DNA of 64,000 nucleotides from Haliscomenobacter sp041740695 (GCF_041740695.1 NZ_JBGSLK010000001.1:1-64000), one strand, 5' to 3'; positions 42,308-52,751 are shown, counted from the first letter of the stretch. The notes: generated from the sequence alone by a model not told the origin. Translations and numbers: made by a program.

Positions 42308-43822
42308 ATGCAACATAAATTTAGTCGAATCTTTTTCATTGGGCTGCTTGCATTATTAGCCAGCAGCTGCGATGAATTTTTGGATGTCAATACCGACATC
42401 AGCAAACCTCAAACCGCTTCTGCACCCGTACTTTTGCCACCTATGTTGTCGGATATGGCGCGTGGAGAGCAGTTTGATTCCCGCTTTGTAGGGCAGTTTG
42501 TGCAGTACTGGCACAACGTTACAGCGGGATCTACTTATGAGGCACACGGCAGCCCTTCTTCGGATGCTAACGCCGAAAAATGGCGCTCTCATTACTACGC
42601 AATTGGGCTTAATGTTGATTTGATCATTACCGATGCCGAAGCAAAAGAACAATGGAATTATGCGGGAGTAGCCCGCGCCATCCGTGCTTGGAGTTGGCAA
42701 ACCTCAACGGATCACCATGGGGACATGATCTTCAAACAAGCCTGGGAGCCGGGTCGTTTTATCTTTGATTTCGATTCACAAGATCAGATTTATGAAGAAG
42801 TAAGGCGCTTGAGCACCGAAGCACTTGAATTGCTAAATCGCCAAGGCGAAGCCAGTACGACCGCAATCTTGGCGAGAGGTGACTTGGTATACGCCGGTGA
42901 TGCGACGAAGTGGACGAAGTTTGTTTATGGAGTATTGGCGCGCAATGCCAACCACACCAGCAACAAAAGCACTTACGATCCTCGCAAAGTCATCGAATAT
43001 GTAGACAAAGCGCTGGCCAGCAATAGTGACAACTTCCTCGTTCCACATGCAGGCAACAATACCGATGACAGCAATTTTTACGGGCCCTTGCGCAACAACC
43101 TGACCGTTTACCGGCCTTCAACTTACATTGTAAACTTGTTGGACAGTGTACTCTTGCCTGCGCGTGATCCCCGGCTTCCCATCTTGCTGACTCCTTCTTT
43201 GGATGGCAAGTACCGTGGGATTAATCCAGGTGCTGGAGACCCTACTAACTCGGCAGCAGCAAGCAGTCCAACCAAGTTGCCAACTCTGTTTGGTACCATA
43301 GTCAGATCAACTGCAGACAAGGGCAGCAAATTCATTTTCCGGGATAATGCAACTTTCCCGATCATGACCTATGCCGAAATGCAGTTCATCAAGGCGGAAG
43401 CTGCCATCCGTGCCAACGACCCAGCGATGGCCCTTACCGCCTATACCAATGGCATCAAAGCACATATGGATTTTGTAGGGGTTACTGCCGCGAATCGCGA
43501 CAAGTACATTGCCAGCGCAGCGGTGGTAAAAGATGCTTCGGCACTGACCATTTCTGATGTGATGATTCAGAAATACATTGCCCTCTGGGGAATTGGGGCT
43601 GCCGAAACCTGGGTGGATATGCGTCGCTATGCCTACAATAAGGATATTTGGAAAGGCTTTGCACTACCTACTGTTCTTTCTTCTGACAATGGAGGAAAAT
43701 TGATACAACGCGCTCGTCCCCGATTCAACTCAGAGTACGTTTGGAATGCGGAATCTTTGAAGACGATTGGAGCAGATCAACCCGATTACCACACCAAAGA
43801 AATGTGGTTTGCATTGCCCTAA
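42308..43822 (+). CDS. SusD/RagB-family nutrient-binding lipoprotein
   Basis: A 504-residue lipoprotein (LLALLASSC, cysteine near residue 21; DEFLDVNTD follows, a usual SusD beginning). Repeated helical TPR-like segments include YEEVRRLSTEALELLNRQGE and YAEMQFIKAEAAIRANDPAM, and ALWGIGAAETWVDMRRYAY lies near the end. It belongs to the SusD-like group that pairs with SusC proteins and caps the barrel. Located 31 bp downstream of susC. Confidence 0.93.
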   Translation: MQHKFSRIFFIGLLALLASSCDEFLDVNTDISKPQTASAPVLLPPMLSDMARGEQFDSRFVGQFVQYWHNVTAGSTYEAHGSPSSDANAEKWRSHYYAIGLNVDLIITDAEAKEQWNYAGVARAIRAWSWQTSTDHHGDMIFKQAWEPGRFIFDFDSQDQIYEEVRRLSTEALELLNRQGEASTTAILARGDLVYAGDATKWTKFVYGVLARNANHTSNKSTYDPRKVIEYVDKALASNSDNFLVPHAGNNTDDSNFYGPLRNNLTVYRPSTYIVNLLDSVLLPARDPRLPILLTPSLDGKYRGINPGAGDPTNSAAASSPTKLPTLFGTIVRSTADKGSKFIFRDNATFPIMTYAEMQFIKAEAAIRANDPAMALTAYTNGIKAHMDFVGVTAANRDKYIASAAVVKDASALTISDVMIQKYIALWGIGAAETWVDMRRYAYNKDIWKGFALPTVLSSDNGGKLIQRARPRFNSEYVWNAESLKTIGADQPDYHTKEMWFALP

Positions 43823-43860
43823 TCCCCTATTCCTTATTTCATCCATCAAGAAAATAGCTT

Positions 43861-44646
43861 ATGAAAAACCATAAATTTCTGTTCATTCTGGCTTTTTTAG
43901 CCATTGGCCTGTGGAGCTGTGAGGAGGAGGAATTCGATTTTCTTCAAAATGCTACTCCTGTCTCTGCTGAAGCTCGGGTCAAGTTTTACCATGGCATCCC
44001 CGGAGGGCCTGCCGTTGACTTTTTGTGGCAAGGCAAACGCCTCAATGGTGGTCGAGTCACGGTAGCCACTGGGGCTTTCCTGCCGGTCACCTACAGCAAT
44101 TTTTTCCCAGCCTTAAACAACGAGTACTCCGCAGTACCTGGAGGAGCCGGGAAATTAGAGGTTGAAGTTCCTGACAATCCGCTGGCCAAACCTGCTACTA
44201 CCAAAACGACGGTAGTCAGTACGGATGCTACCTTGGAAAACGGGAAAAACTACACCTTTGCGGTGTACGGCACTGCAGCAGCGCCTAAGTTCAGTGTGTA
44301 CAATGATGAGCTGCCTGCTCGCTCCAGCAATTTGAGCTATCTCCGCATTATACACCTGCTAAATGGTGGCCCTGCGGTTGATTTTGGCGTTGCTGGTGCT
44401 GCTGCACTGGGGTCTAATGTGGCCGAGGGGGCTGCTTCCTCCTGGGCTTCGTTTCCCATTTCGACTACGAACGGCGTGGTAAGACAAAGGATTTCGATCC
44501 GCGCTGCTGGCTCAAGTACTGCATTGTTGACTACGGGTGATATTGATTTTCAGGTTGGTCGTTGTGTCACGCTGGTGGTGCGCGGCAATCAGGGTGGAAC
44601 AGGTACTCTTGTTCCGGCTTTATCTACGTTGATCAATCGGTTTTAG
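43861..44646 (+). CDS. DUF4397-domain lipoprotein
   Basis: A 261-residue lipoprotein (IGLWSC, cysteine near residue 20, followed by EEEEFDF). It contains two repeats of a beta-sandwich: ARVKFYHGIPGGPAVDFLWQ and LSYLRIIHLLNGGPAVDFGV are equivalent starts, each with a conserved G-G-PAVDF. This is the DUF4397 layout, common behind SusC/SusD pairs in Bacteroidota and probably surface-exposed. It is 38 bp downstream of susD, so the three genes form one operon. Confidence 0.85.
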   Translation: MKNHKFLFILAFLAIGLWSCEEEEFDFLQNATPVSAEARVKFYHGIPGGPAVDFLWQGKRLNGGRVTVATGAFLPVTYSNFFPALNNEYSAVPGGAGKLEVEVPDNPLAKPATTKTTVVSTDATLENGKNYTFAVYGTAAAPKFSVYNDELPARSSNLSYLRIIHLLNGGPAVDFGVAGAAALGSNVAEGAASSWASFPISTTNGVVRQRISIRAAGSSTALLTTGDIDFQVGRCVTLVVRGNQGGTGTLVPALSTLINRF

Positions 44647-44662
44647 ACCTTTGTGGTTCGCG

Positions 44663-44690
44663 TAAGGGCGCCCCTGTGTGGGCGCCCTTA
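44663..44690. terminator. GC-rich hairpin between convergent genes
   Basis: TAAGGGCGCCC and GGGCGCCCTTA form an 11-bp stem with a 6-base loop. A further copy of the same blocks (GTAGGGCGCC, GGGGCGCCCGTACG) at 44725-44754 makes the whole gap a larger fold-back. It stops transcription from both the DUF4397 gene and the 2310-residue gene, or is an interspersed GGGCGCCC repeat; there is no T run. Confidence 0.55.
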
Positions 44691-44754
44691 TGCCCCTATA
44701 CCCCGGGCGCCCTTGGGAAATTCCGTAGGGCGCCTACAGAGGGGCGCCCGTACG

Positions 44755-47700
44755 TTATTTTTTGACCATTTTTCGTGTTGCCGAATATCGCGCACTCCGG
44801 AATGTATAATACAACACCCCACTCGGCAACTCCTCATCCCTTAATTCAATCTGGTTCACTCCCTGCACAAAATCGCCCTTGATGCTCTTCAACAACCTTC
44901 CCGCTGCATCGAACACCAGCACTCTGCCCTCACTCGCCTCTGGCAAATAAAATCGGATCAGCGTACTTTCCTGGAAGGGGTTCGGTACGTTTTGGTACAA
45001 CTCGAAGTTGGGCGTCTGAATCTCTGTTTCGTTGAAGCGCAACCGTATCGGGAGGCGTTCATCAGCAAAGTTATAGGCTTCCACTTGCATGCGCCCTGGG
45101 CTCAAATGTAAGACCTCACTCAATTTCACCTTGGCTTTTGCCCGAAACACCAACGTAAACAACACTGCATCTGGGTTCAATTGTGGTTGCTCGCTGTACC
45201 AATTGGTCGTAATCAGCCCTTCGGCTTTGAAGATGCCGAAGTTTTCAGCTTTGGCCAAACCATATTGGATGTCGACCAGTTCAGCCTTCGTGGTAGCATA
45301 ACTCAGCGCCATTTGATAGCCTTGAATGTTGGTTAAATCTTTCACCCGAATGGCTACACTATGGAATTGCCCACTTTGTAAGCTTTGATCTTCCAGCTCA
45401 ATCCACATTGGGTCGTTTTCCGTCCGAATTTCGGGGGTTTTGAAGCCCAAATTTGCCGAAACATTCACGTCCCCAATTTTGACCGCAATAAAATTGGCCC
45501 CGAGTTTTTGGCCTACCAGGTCGTTGATGCTGTGACTTTCCGGGAAGCTCTGCAACCAGGGGTTACCTGGGTCAGGGAAACGGTAGTTTGCATCTACAAA
45601 GCGCCAACTGGTATTGTTTTTGAATGCAATGTCCAGGTTCAAAATCAATTTTTGGATGGCGATCAAATCCAGGGTCGTAATCGATTTGGAAGCATTGGCA
45701 TCCGCAGCGATCATTTTATAGGGAGAACTCAAAGTCGCAACCCCCAAGATGTGTTTGCGGATTTGGATCAAATCAAAAGTAGACACCCCATTGGCGTGAT
45801 CGGTATTGAGTTTAGGTGTCAGGGTGTAATCATTGCCCTCTACCATATTGAGAAAAATGTAATTGCCCGTTGAGGAAGAATTGGTGCGATTGGAAGCCTG
45901 CCCACTGAGGATTACCTCCACATTGGGCAAACCTTGTCGCAATTCAGTTTGGATGATGCCACCTAGTATCCCCTGAGGCAATGGAATACAAATGTCGCCG
46001 TTGTTTTGTACCGTGATGAAATTGAGGCAAAAATCGTAATTCGGACCACCCAGTCGGCCGTCGGGTTGCACGGCCAGCGGGTTGTTGGCGCTATCCCAGG
46101 CGTACACTTGTACGATTACAGTGCCTTCGTCCGTACAAGTAAGGATGAGCGAATCCTGGTTGATGTTGGGCTTAACCCCTTCTCTGGTGATGGAATAGCG
46201 AATCGGCCCGGAACAATCCGTGGTCGGACTGGCAATAAAATCAGCGGCCTTGACCACCGCATAAGCCAGGTCTTCCTTGCCATCGCCATTGATGTCGCGG
46301 GCTGGGTTCAAAGCCTGTAAAGTGACCGTAATCCCACTTTTACAAATGGGCGAAGGTGCTTTACAATCCACTACCCGGAAGGTCAAATTGCGGGTACCAA
46401 TATTGCCACAGGCGTCTTTCACTTGCACCACGAAGGAGTGGGTACCGATGGGATAGCTGCCTTTGATTTGAAAATTGGGGTAGGTGCCCTGAATTTCGCT
46501 CGCGGCCAATTGCCGATCAATCGTGCCATTGTTGTTGAGGTCAACCCCGGCACTCACTTGCAAACTACCCGGCGTGCAGTTTTCAAAGATGGTGAACAAC
46601 AAGTCTATGCTGCCATTGCAGGAGCTGTTGTCGTTGCTACAAAATGGAGTGCCCTGGGTGTAATTGATCACAGGTTTGACCGTATCAATCACAGTGATTT
46701 GTTGGGTGTATTGCCAAAAACCGCGCGATTTAAGGGCTTGATTACTATTGCTGCTGCTCCAGTGGCCGATCGGGTTACCCAGGCCATCACAGGAGCGCCC
46801 GCGCTCGTTATTGCGGGGGAAAACATTGTTTTCGTTGTTGTCTTTGTCCAAATAGGTGACACCATTGGGACGAACCATCACCCAGAGGTTTTCATCCCCC
46901 GGCAGCAAGTCACAATCCATGTCCCGGCTCAGGATAGTGGGTGCCGAAACGTCGTCGTATTCACAAAGGTTGATTACCTGGTAGGTGCGGAAAATTTGAT
47001 AGCAGCCTCCACCCGGAATGGTCAACTGTCGGTCTTCCACATTGAAGGCCAGATCATCACAGGCCAATTCATTCAACAACAAGGTATCGGGTATCGGCGT
47101 ACCGCAATAACTTACGACATCTTTGGGGAATTTGATTTCGTAATTGTGGACTGGATTCACGGTGATGACTTGTTCACAAATGCTTTCAGAAACATTGCCT
47201 GCGGCATCTTTGGCTCTGAATTTGCGGGTAATGCTGCCCACTCTACAATTGTTGAGGTCAACCAGCGGCGTCAATTCTTCCCAGGTCACGGCACAGTTGT
47301 CTTCTACCGTAGGCAGACCAAAATTGCGCTGCAAAACCGCCAAACTGCTGATGTCCAAACCAGCCGGAATGTCATTGCAGTTAATGGTCCGATTCGGCGG
47401 CGGAGTGCAAAGGGGTGCCAATTTATCGTCCACTTGTAAGCGGGTGATACAGGTGTTGGTATTGCCGTATTTATCGGTCCCCCGCAGCTCGATGGTCACC
47501 AATTTGCCCACATCACAACAGGCTATATCTACAAAGGCATCCCATAGGCTATAACCGGGCACACTATCCGGCGCACATTCCGCCGGGATCAAACGCCGGA
47601 CTTCCAGCTTTAAGGTATTGTCACAATTGTCTCGGCTACTTCTGTTGACATCGGCATTGGTGATTCTGGCCATGCCACCTCCACCGAGGGATACCACGAA

Positions 47701-50700
47701 TTCGCTGTTGCAAACCATCGTTGGAGCAATGCGATCGAGCACTTTGAACGCCACTGTATCTTTGGTTTCTTGGTTACAAATATCGCGTACCGTAAAAATA
47801 AAGTAATGAGTACCTAACGGCACGTTCTGCACCTGACCATTCACTATGGGTAAATCCAATTTTGCCCAAATGATCCTTCCGGTTGGAAAACCAGAGATGG
47901 TTTCGGGTTGCCAGGAGTAAATTTCGGTCGTCAAAGTTGTCGTTGAACAATCCTTGATCTTAGGGCTGGGTAACGCAAAAGCCGCGAAACAATTGAATGG
48001 TGCTACGCTGTAGCGCAAGGTATCGTCGATTATTCCATTGCGGTCTAAATCCAGCTCGGGACTGCTAACAATGGGCGCATCAAAGTCACCCACTTCCACG
48101 TATTGGCGTTTTTCCAACAAGCGGCTAGGATCACACCAATCGATCAGTCTCCAGTTGCGGATGAGTGCGTACCGAGCACCACATATCGTTACTCGTTGAT
48201 CGGTGTAAGTAGCAGAGTAATTGCAAGTATTGGCGCTGTTGTCGAGGTATACTTTTTTGCCAAATCCATTGATGAACCAGGGGCGGCCAGCAATGGTGGG
48301 GCTCAAGTTACCCTGAGCGTCCGTTGGCAAAGCAGCTTGTTCACAATTGGTTTTGACCAAAGTATCTTTTGGAAAAAAGATCGTAGTCGGGCGGCGGAAA
48401 AAGAACTGCTGCACACAAGTTGAAGCATTGCCAAACTTGTCCTTAACCGTAAACGTACGGATGATCCCCTTGGCGTAAGTGGGGTGGCAATTGGCAAAAT
48501 TAAAGATCGCGTCGCTGAAAGTAATCGTCGTGCCCCCGCAATTGTCCTCCACCACTGGCCTCCCCGTGAAGTTGCGGAAAGTAGGGTCAATGGTTTTGAC
48601 GTTGTTAAAAATAGAGTCAAAATCGGTGCAGACCAGTCCAGTAGTCAGGTCAGCAGGGCAAGATTTGATCTGTGGCCCGGTGATGTCTTGCAAAACGATG
48701 TTGACGTTGCAAGAAATGATATTTGGAGTGGGTTTAAAGCGGATGTAACCCGTTATGGTTTTGCCAACATAACTGGCCGGAACTGGGTTGGGCACTAAGG
48801 TGCCATTGTAGTTCAAAATCACCTCGAAGTCATCGTAACAATCAAACTTGTTGACCATCAACATGCCTGGAGTGATCAAGACTTCGCAAGAGCTGTTGAC
48901 ATTGATACTTAGGTCGGTACGGCAAGCAAAGGTTGGTTCATTTTTGATGACCACCACCTGTTTGGTCAAAGTACTGGTACAACCTACGTCTTTGGGCAGT
49001 AATTTACCCGCTGGATTCCCAGCATCAAAGGTATAAGTGACCTGATGGGTACCCGTGCCGAGGGTTTTGGGATTAAAGGTGGTGGCAGTTTGGCCGTTGA
49101 TTCTGAAACTGCCAGTGCCCTGCACTCCGGCACCACCATTTCCGCTCAGAGCAATGGCTGGAGTGAACAAACAGATGGGGTTATCCAGGTCGAAAATCTG
49201 AATTTGGGGGTATTTGCACAGGTTGGAGATGGTCAAAACATTCGGAAATAGCGGGCTTTCTGCCTCCAAAGTGTATCCCTGCCCATCCAGGTGCACCCCG
49301 CGCAATACGTAAATGCTGGAATCGGCCTTGATCTTCACTTCGCGGAAAAGGGTGCCTGCTGCATACACATTGAGGTTGAGTGAATCCCGCAAGGTGGTAC
49401 TTTTCACCCGCCAAATCTGATTGGGTAGTGCTGGGCCGATCACAATTTCTTCATCGAAGGCGCCATTGCCCCGGCAGGAGCAGGGGTCACCAATTTTTGG
49501 CCCTTTGGCATTGCTTATTTTAGGACTTCCACAGGCAGTCCCGGCGATGATTCCCACAACAACCACGGTATCTGCCGTATTTCCTGAAGCGTCCCGTAAG
49601 GTTACCGTGATGCGATGGAAACCTACTTCTTTACAAGTAAAATCCACTTTGCTCAGCGAAAATTGCACAATGCTACAATTGTCGTAACTACCTGCATCCA
49701 CCGTGGAAGAATCGATGCGCAAGGTGCCATTTGTACCCAATTGTACCAATACGGTATCGGCACAAACAGGCACCGGAGGCAACACATCGTTTACGGTAAC
49801 ATTCACCGTACAAGTTTGGCGACGACCATTGGCATCCTCGATGGTCCAGAGCACCTGGGTAAGGCCTACTGGGAAAGTGGCACCTCGTAAGGTGCTATCA
49901 CTAGGTGCTGCAACAAAGTTGTGGTATACCCGACTGATCCCACAGTTGTCACTGCGGTTGGAGGGATTGAGGCGGCGGTTGGTCACCGTATAGCCACAAT
50001 CCTGGTCTCCATCAGCGTCGGAATTGATTACCAGATCGGCAGGACACTGAAAACTGGGATTCAAGGTATCGAGTACCGTCACTGCGGCCAAACAAATGGC
50101 CGTATTTCCTTCGGCGTCATATACCGTGAGCGTAACCAGATTTTCACCGATGTTTTCACAAGTGAAGGTGGTTTTATCCAGCGCCAAACTGTCCACGATA
50201 CAATTGTCGGCGCTGCCATTGTTGATCATGGCTGGCGTCACCACTACTTTCCCAGTGGCATCCAGGTATACCGTGATGTTTTGACAGCGAGCGGCTGGTT
50301 TGACCTGATCAACTATTGTGATCAAGGTGCTGCAACTATCGGTATTCCCAGCAGCATCGGTCGCATACAACGTCACCTCAAGCTGACCCCGATCGGCACA
50401 AAAGAACCGATCTCGACTCAAACGGTAAGTCAACCCCGCGCAATTGTCACTGCCACTTGCATTGATCAAGCTTGGTAACAATACAGCCTGTCCATCTGAT
50501 CCCAAAAAAATGGTGGTAGTCCGGCATTGTACCCGAGGTTTGATGGTATCCCTCACGGTTACAATTGCTGTACAGGTTTGTTGGTTTCCACTGCGGTCAG
50601 TAACGGTCAGTGTGAGCCTTTTTTCACCCAAATCAGCACAAGTAAAGCTAGTTTGGGACAAATCCAGGCTGGCAATGGTGCCACAATTGTCCACACTTTC

Positions 50701-51687
50701 ATTGTCCACTGCACTGGGCAAAATACTGGCCTGGCCTTCTTCGTCCAAAAACACCTCGATGTTTTTACAAATGGCCGTGGGGCGAACGGTATCCAGAACC
50801 GTTACCGTTGCGGAACACAAACTGACGTTGTTGCTGGAATCCCGTACGGTCAAAATCACCAGGTTTTCACCCAGGTTGGCACAGGTGAAGCGATTGGGGC
50901 TGGCTTCCAGGCTTTTGATTCCGCCACAATTGTCGCGGCTGTTCAGGTTAAGCGAGTCAGCATTGAGGATCGCTACCCCATTGGCATTGAGGTAAATGGT
51001 GACATTGCGGCAATTGGCTACAGGACGAATGGTATCGAGCACGGTTACGGTAAAGTTGCAACTGTCGAGATTTCCACTGGCGTCTTCCAGGTAATAGGTA
51101 TTGGCATTTTCACCCAGGTCAGCACAAGTGAATTGAGCTTTGCGCAAGCGAGGGTTGCGAAGTTCGCTACATTCTTCGGAACTGCCGTCGTCGACGCTGC
51201 TTATCGCTAAATCGGCAGTGCCTTCTTCATCCAGGTACAGGGTAACGTTTTTGCACCGGACCACGGGTGGCAGAAGGTCTTCCAAGTAGAGGGTCAAGGA
51301 ATCACTTAGGGCAAAACAACCCGTACTGGACAAACGTACTCGGGTTACCGTACTATCAACTTGTGGTGGGAACTCAGCCGTATTGTTCAATTGATGGTTG
51401 AAGGCAAAAACGAAGTATTTGCCTGCGGCACGGGGGCCAAATTTTCCAGTAGAACTGGCTTTGGCCAAAAATACCCGATTGGTATCGGTCAGCCAGTATT
51501 CGGTGGCATACCCCTCCCCCACAAACGCGCCATTTACACTCACTTGGATGGAATCACCGGGGCAATGGCTTAAAGTGGTGGGGGTAAATTGACCTGCTGA
51601 AGCAGTACAGCTCTGTGCCTGAATTTGTGCGCTTACACAAAATATACAAATCGCCCATAGGACTATGGTGCGTATAGCTTCTCTCAT
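44755..51687 (-). CDS. 2310-residue secreted repeat protein with dockerin-like module and type IX tail
   Basis: The signal peptide ends near IQAQ. Residues ~140-540 are five tandem ~80-residue repeats related to HYR domains, each with a K-N-(V/I)-x-(V/L)-(Y/F)-L strand, DNC, F-C-A-D-x-G-E and VTVLDT. A true HYR-like domain (~545-640) and more cysteine-rich Ig-like domains continue to about residue 1900. Then come a carboxypeptidase-regulatory-like fold (GLPNVEVILSGQASNRTNSS), a dockerin-like pair (GVSTFDLIQIRKHILGV; SITTLDLIAIQKLILNL) and SWRFVDANYRFPDPGNPW. A cohesin-like domain follows (FHSVAIRVKDLTNIQGYQMA), and last the sorting domain (YQNVPNPFQESTLIRFYLPE). It is likely a surface adhesin or matrix protein exported by type IX secretion. 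The long frames on the opposite strand are shadows. Confidence 0.9.
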   Translation of the reverse strand: MREAIRTIVLWAICIFCVSAQIQAQSCTASAGQFTPTTLSHCPGDSIQVSVNGAFVGEGYATEYWLTDTNRVFLAKASSTGKFGPRAAGKYFVFAFNHQLNNTAEFPPQVDSTVTRVRLSSTGCFALSDSLTLYLEDLLPPVVRCKNVTLYLDEEGTADLAISSVDDGSSEECSELRNPRLRKAQFTCADLGENANTYYLEDASGNLDSCNFTVTVLDTIRPVANCRNVTIYLNANGVAILNADSLNLNSRDNCGGIKSLEASPNRFTCANLGENLVILTVRDSSNNVSLCSATVTVLDTVRPTAICKNIEVFLDEEGQASILPSAVDNESVDNCGTIASLDLSQTSFTCADLGEKRLTLTVTDRSGNQQTCTAIVTVRDTIKPRVQCRTTTIFLGSDGQAVLLPSLINASGSDNCAGLTYRLSRDRFFCADRGQLEVTLYATDAAGNTDSCSTLITIVDQVKPAARCQNITVYLDATGKVVVTPAMINNGSADNCIVDSLALDKTTFTCENIGENLVTLTVYDAEGNTAICLAAVTVLDTLNPSFQCPADLVINSDADGDQDCGYTVTNRRLNPSNRSDNCGISRVYHNFVAAPSDSTLRGATFPVGLTQVLWTIEDANGRRQTCTVNVTVNDVLPPVPVCADTVLVQLGTNGTLRIDSSTVDAGSYDNCSIVQFSLSKVDFTCKEVGFHRITVTLRDASGNTADTVVVVGIIAGTACGSPKISNAKGPKIGDPCSCRGNGAFDEEIVIGPALPNQIWRVKSTTLRDSLNLNVYAAGTLFREVKIKADSSIYVLRGVHLDGQGYTLEAESPLFPNVLTISNLCKYPQIQIFDLDNPICLFTPAIALSGNGGAGVQGTGSFRINGQTATTFNPKTLGTGTHQVTYTFDAGNPAGKLLPKDVGCTSTLTKQVVVIKNEPTFACRTDLSINVNSSCEVLITPGMLMVNKFDCYDDFEVILNYNGTLVPNPVPASYVGKTITGYIRFKPTPNIISCNVNIVLQDITGPQIKSCPADLTTGLVCTDFDSIFNNVKTIDPTFRNFTGRPVVEDNCGGTTITFSDAIFNFANCHPTYAKGIIRTFTVKDKFGNASTCVQQFFFRRPTTIFFPKDTLVKTNCEQAALPTDAQGNLSPTIAGRPWFINGFGKKVYLDNSANTCNYSATYTDQRVTICGARYALIRNWRLIDWCDPSRLLEKRQYVEVGDFDAPIVSSPELDLDRNGIIDDTLRYSVAPFNCFAAFALPSPKIKDCSTTTLTTEIYSWQPETISGFPTGRIIWAKLDLPIVNGQVQNVPLGTHYFIFTVRDICNQETKDTVAFKVLDRIAPTMVCNSEFVVSLGGGGMARITNADVNRSSRDNCDNTLKLEVRRLIPAECAPDSVPGYSLWDAFVDIACCDVGKLVTIELRGTDKYGNTNTCITRLQVDDKLAPLCTPPPNRTINCNDIPAGLDISSLAVLQRNFGLPTVEDNCAVTWEELTPLVDLNNCRVGSITRKFRAKDAAGNVSESICEQVITVNPVHNYEIKFPKDVVSYCGTPIPDTLLLNELACDDLAFNVEDRQLTIPGGGCYQIFRTYQVINLCEYDDVSAPTILSRDMDCDLLPGDENLWVMVRPNGVTYLDKDNNENNVFPRNNERGRSCDGLGNPIGHWSSSNSNQALKSRGFWQYTQQITVIDTVKPVINYTQGTPFCSNDNSSCNGSIDLLFTIFENCTPGSLQVSAGVDLNNNGTIDRQLAASEIQGTYPNFQIKGSYPIGTHSFVVQVKDACGNIGTRNLTFRVVDCKAPSPICKSGITVTLQALNPARDINGDGKEDLAYAVVKAADFIASPTTDCSGPIRYSITREGVKPNINQDSLILTCTDEGTVIVQVYAWDSANNPLAVQPDGRLGGPNYDFCLNFITVQNNGDICIPLPQGILGGIIQTELRQGLPNVEVILSGQASNRTNSSSTGNYIFLNMVEGNDYTLTPKLNTDHANGVSTFDLIQIRKHILGVATLSSPYKMIAADANASKSITTLDLIAIQKLILNLDIAFKNNTSWRFVDANYRFPDPGNPWLQSFPESHSINDLVGQKLGANFIAVKIGDVNVSANLGFKTPEIRTENDPMWIELEDQSLQSGQFHSVAIRVKDLTNIQGYQMALSYATTKAELVDIQYGLAKAENFGIFKAEGLITTNWYSEQPQLNPDAVLFTLVFRAKAKVKLSEVLHLSPGRMQVEAYNFADERLPIRLRFNETEIQTPNFELYQNVPNPFQESTLIRFYLPEASEGRVLVFDAAGRLLKSIKGDFVQGVNQIELRDEELPSGVLYYTFRSARYSATRKMVKK

Positions 51688-51714
51688 GGTGTATTGGTAT
51701 GTTAAAAAAGCTGA

Positions 51715-51874
51715 GAGCTTGTTTAAGTTTTTTGTTCGGGCTACAAACGGCCCATTTTCGCCTAAACTTCGTTCCGAAAATGCTCATTTAGCGCTGCTAA
51801 ACTCCGCTTTTCGTGCCTCATTTAGGCAAAAATGGCCTCGTTTTCGCTTCCGCCCAAAAATCTTAAACAAGCTC
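51715..51874. repeat. Fold-back repeat with GAGCTTGTTTAAG ends
   Basis: GAGCTTGTTTAAG (51715-51727) and CTTAAACAAGCTC (51862-51874) are exact 13-bp complements. Inside, GGCCCATTTTCGCCTAAA pairs with TTTAGGCAAAAATGGCC. The same 13-mer CTTAAACAAGCTC occurs alone at 57124-57136. It covers the region immediately upstream of the 2310-residue gene. Confidence 0.75.
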
Positions 51875-52317
51875 TGAAAAAACACAAAAAGAGCTGAATG
51901 TAAAAAAATCACAAAGGTAATCCTTGAATTAGCATTTGTCTCGCCAAAGTAGTGGGTGGTGATTCATCCTTGGATCATGCTGAGAAAAGCTCCGTGGAGG
52001 CAGGTAAATGGTGGTGCTTTGCAGTGGGCAATGCAAGGGGCACAGCGCAAACAGGAATAAACGCATAAAATGCCCAAATCGGTGATTGGGTAAAACGTGT
52101 TGCATGGGACTATGTATAAAGTGATTAAAAAAACAGTTGCAATGATAACGTACGAGGGGGGTAAAATGTGTACCGGGAGGGGGAAAAAATGGAAAATAGT
52201 GGTTTTGGGGTAGGTTGTAAGGAATCAATTTGTGCAAGTGGCGCTTGCACAAATTCAGACTGAGGATAAGCCTCTGGAAACTGGGGTGTGTACTTTTCAA
52301 ATCTCTTTCAACGGATA
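51875..52317. other. Gene-free stretch
   Basis: An open frame of 123 codons on the minus strand (51929-52300) is rich in His, Pro and Phe, has no domain, and looks accidental. The DNA is purine-rich on the plus strand (GGGGGTAAAATGTG, GGGAGGGGGAAAAAATGG). I see no promoter, RNA or repeat here. Confidence 0.5.
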
Positions 52318-52361
52318 ATATAGCCGCCGTACGGAGCTTCGCGTAGTATGGACGGCTATAT
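52318..52361. terminator. Hairpin at the end of the small membrane gene
   Basis: ATATAGCCG and CGGCTATAT form a 9-bp stem around a 26-base loop that itself contains CCGTAC/GTA blocks. The right arm overlaps the stop codon of the minus-strand gene that ends at 52356. Confidence 0.45.
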
Positions 52362-52751
52362 CGTATTATGCTTAGTTTTTGACTCTATCTTAATAAAATA
52401 ATACTTTTCTAGTAGATATGAAATTAGTATTCCAATTAAAATTGCGACAATATCATAAACATCAAAATTAGTCCCGCTTCCTGAGGTTCTTCCAAAATCA
52501 CCTGTGATTTCATATAAAAGACAAGCAAATCCCACAATAAATGGCATCTTTAATCGCTTTGTTTTTTCAAAAATATTCGCTAAGCTGGTAAGACCAATGA
52601 CAGAATAAAAACTTGGAATACTTCCTAAAACTATTTGGATAATTATTCCCCAATTATTCTGATATGCTATAAAACGAATTTTTGTTGCTACCAATAAATG
52701 GATTATTAACACTCCCAAGACTATTATTACTCTAATATTTTTATCGTTCAT
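52356..52751 (-). CDS. AT-rich hypothetical membrane protein (VanZ-like?)
   Basis: A 131-residue protein with about four membrane spans: IRVIIVLGVLIIHLLVATKI, IIIQIVLGSIPSFYSVIGL, MPFIVGFACLLYEITGDFGR and YDIVAILIGILISYLLEKYY. The third and fourth spans, with the charged E-x-x-GD/D-x-x-D loop between them, recall VanZ-like proteins, but I cannot confirm it. Base composition is clearly more AT-rich than the flanking genes, which together with the recombinase remnant at 52969-53043 suggests transfer. Confidence 0.6.
   Translation of the reverse strand: MNDKNIRVIIVLGVLIIHLLVATKIRFIAYQNNWGIIIQIVLGSIPSFYSVIGLTSLANIFEKTKRLKMPFIVGFACLLYEITGDFGRTSGSGTNFDVYDIVAILIGILISYLLEKYYFIKIESKTKHNTI

Noticed and set aside
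46423..47439. 338-codon open frame (and several others) on the plus strand inside the 2310-residue gene
   Set aside because: They are antisense shadows; the minus-strand frame is continuous for 2310 codons with signal peptide, repeats and sorting domain.
51929..52300. 123-codon minus-strand open frame
   Set aside because: Skewed composition (His, Pro, Phe), no domain, no promoter; judged accidental.
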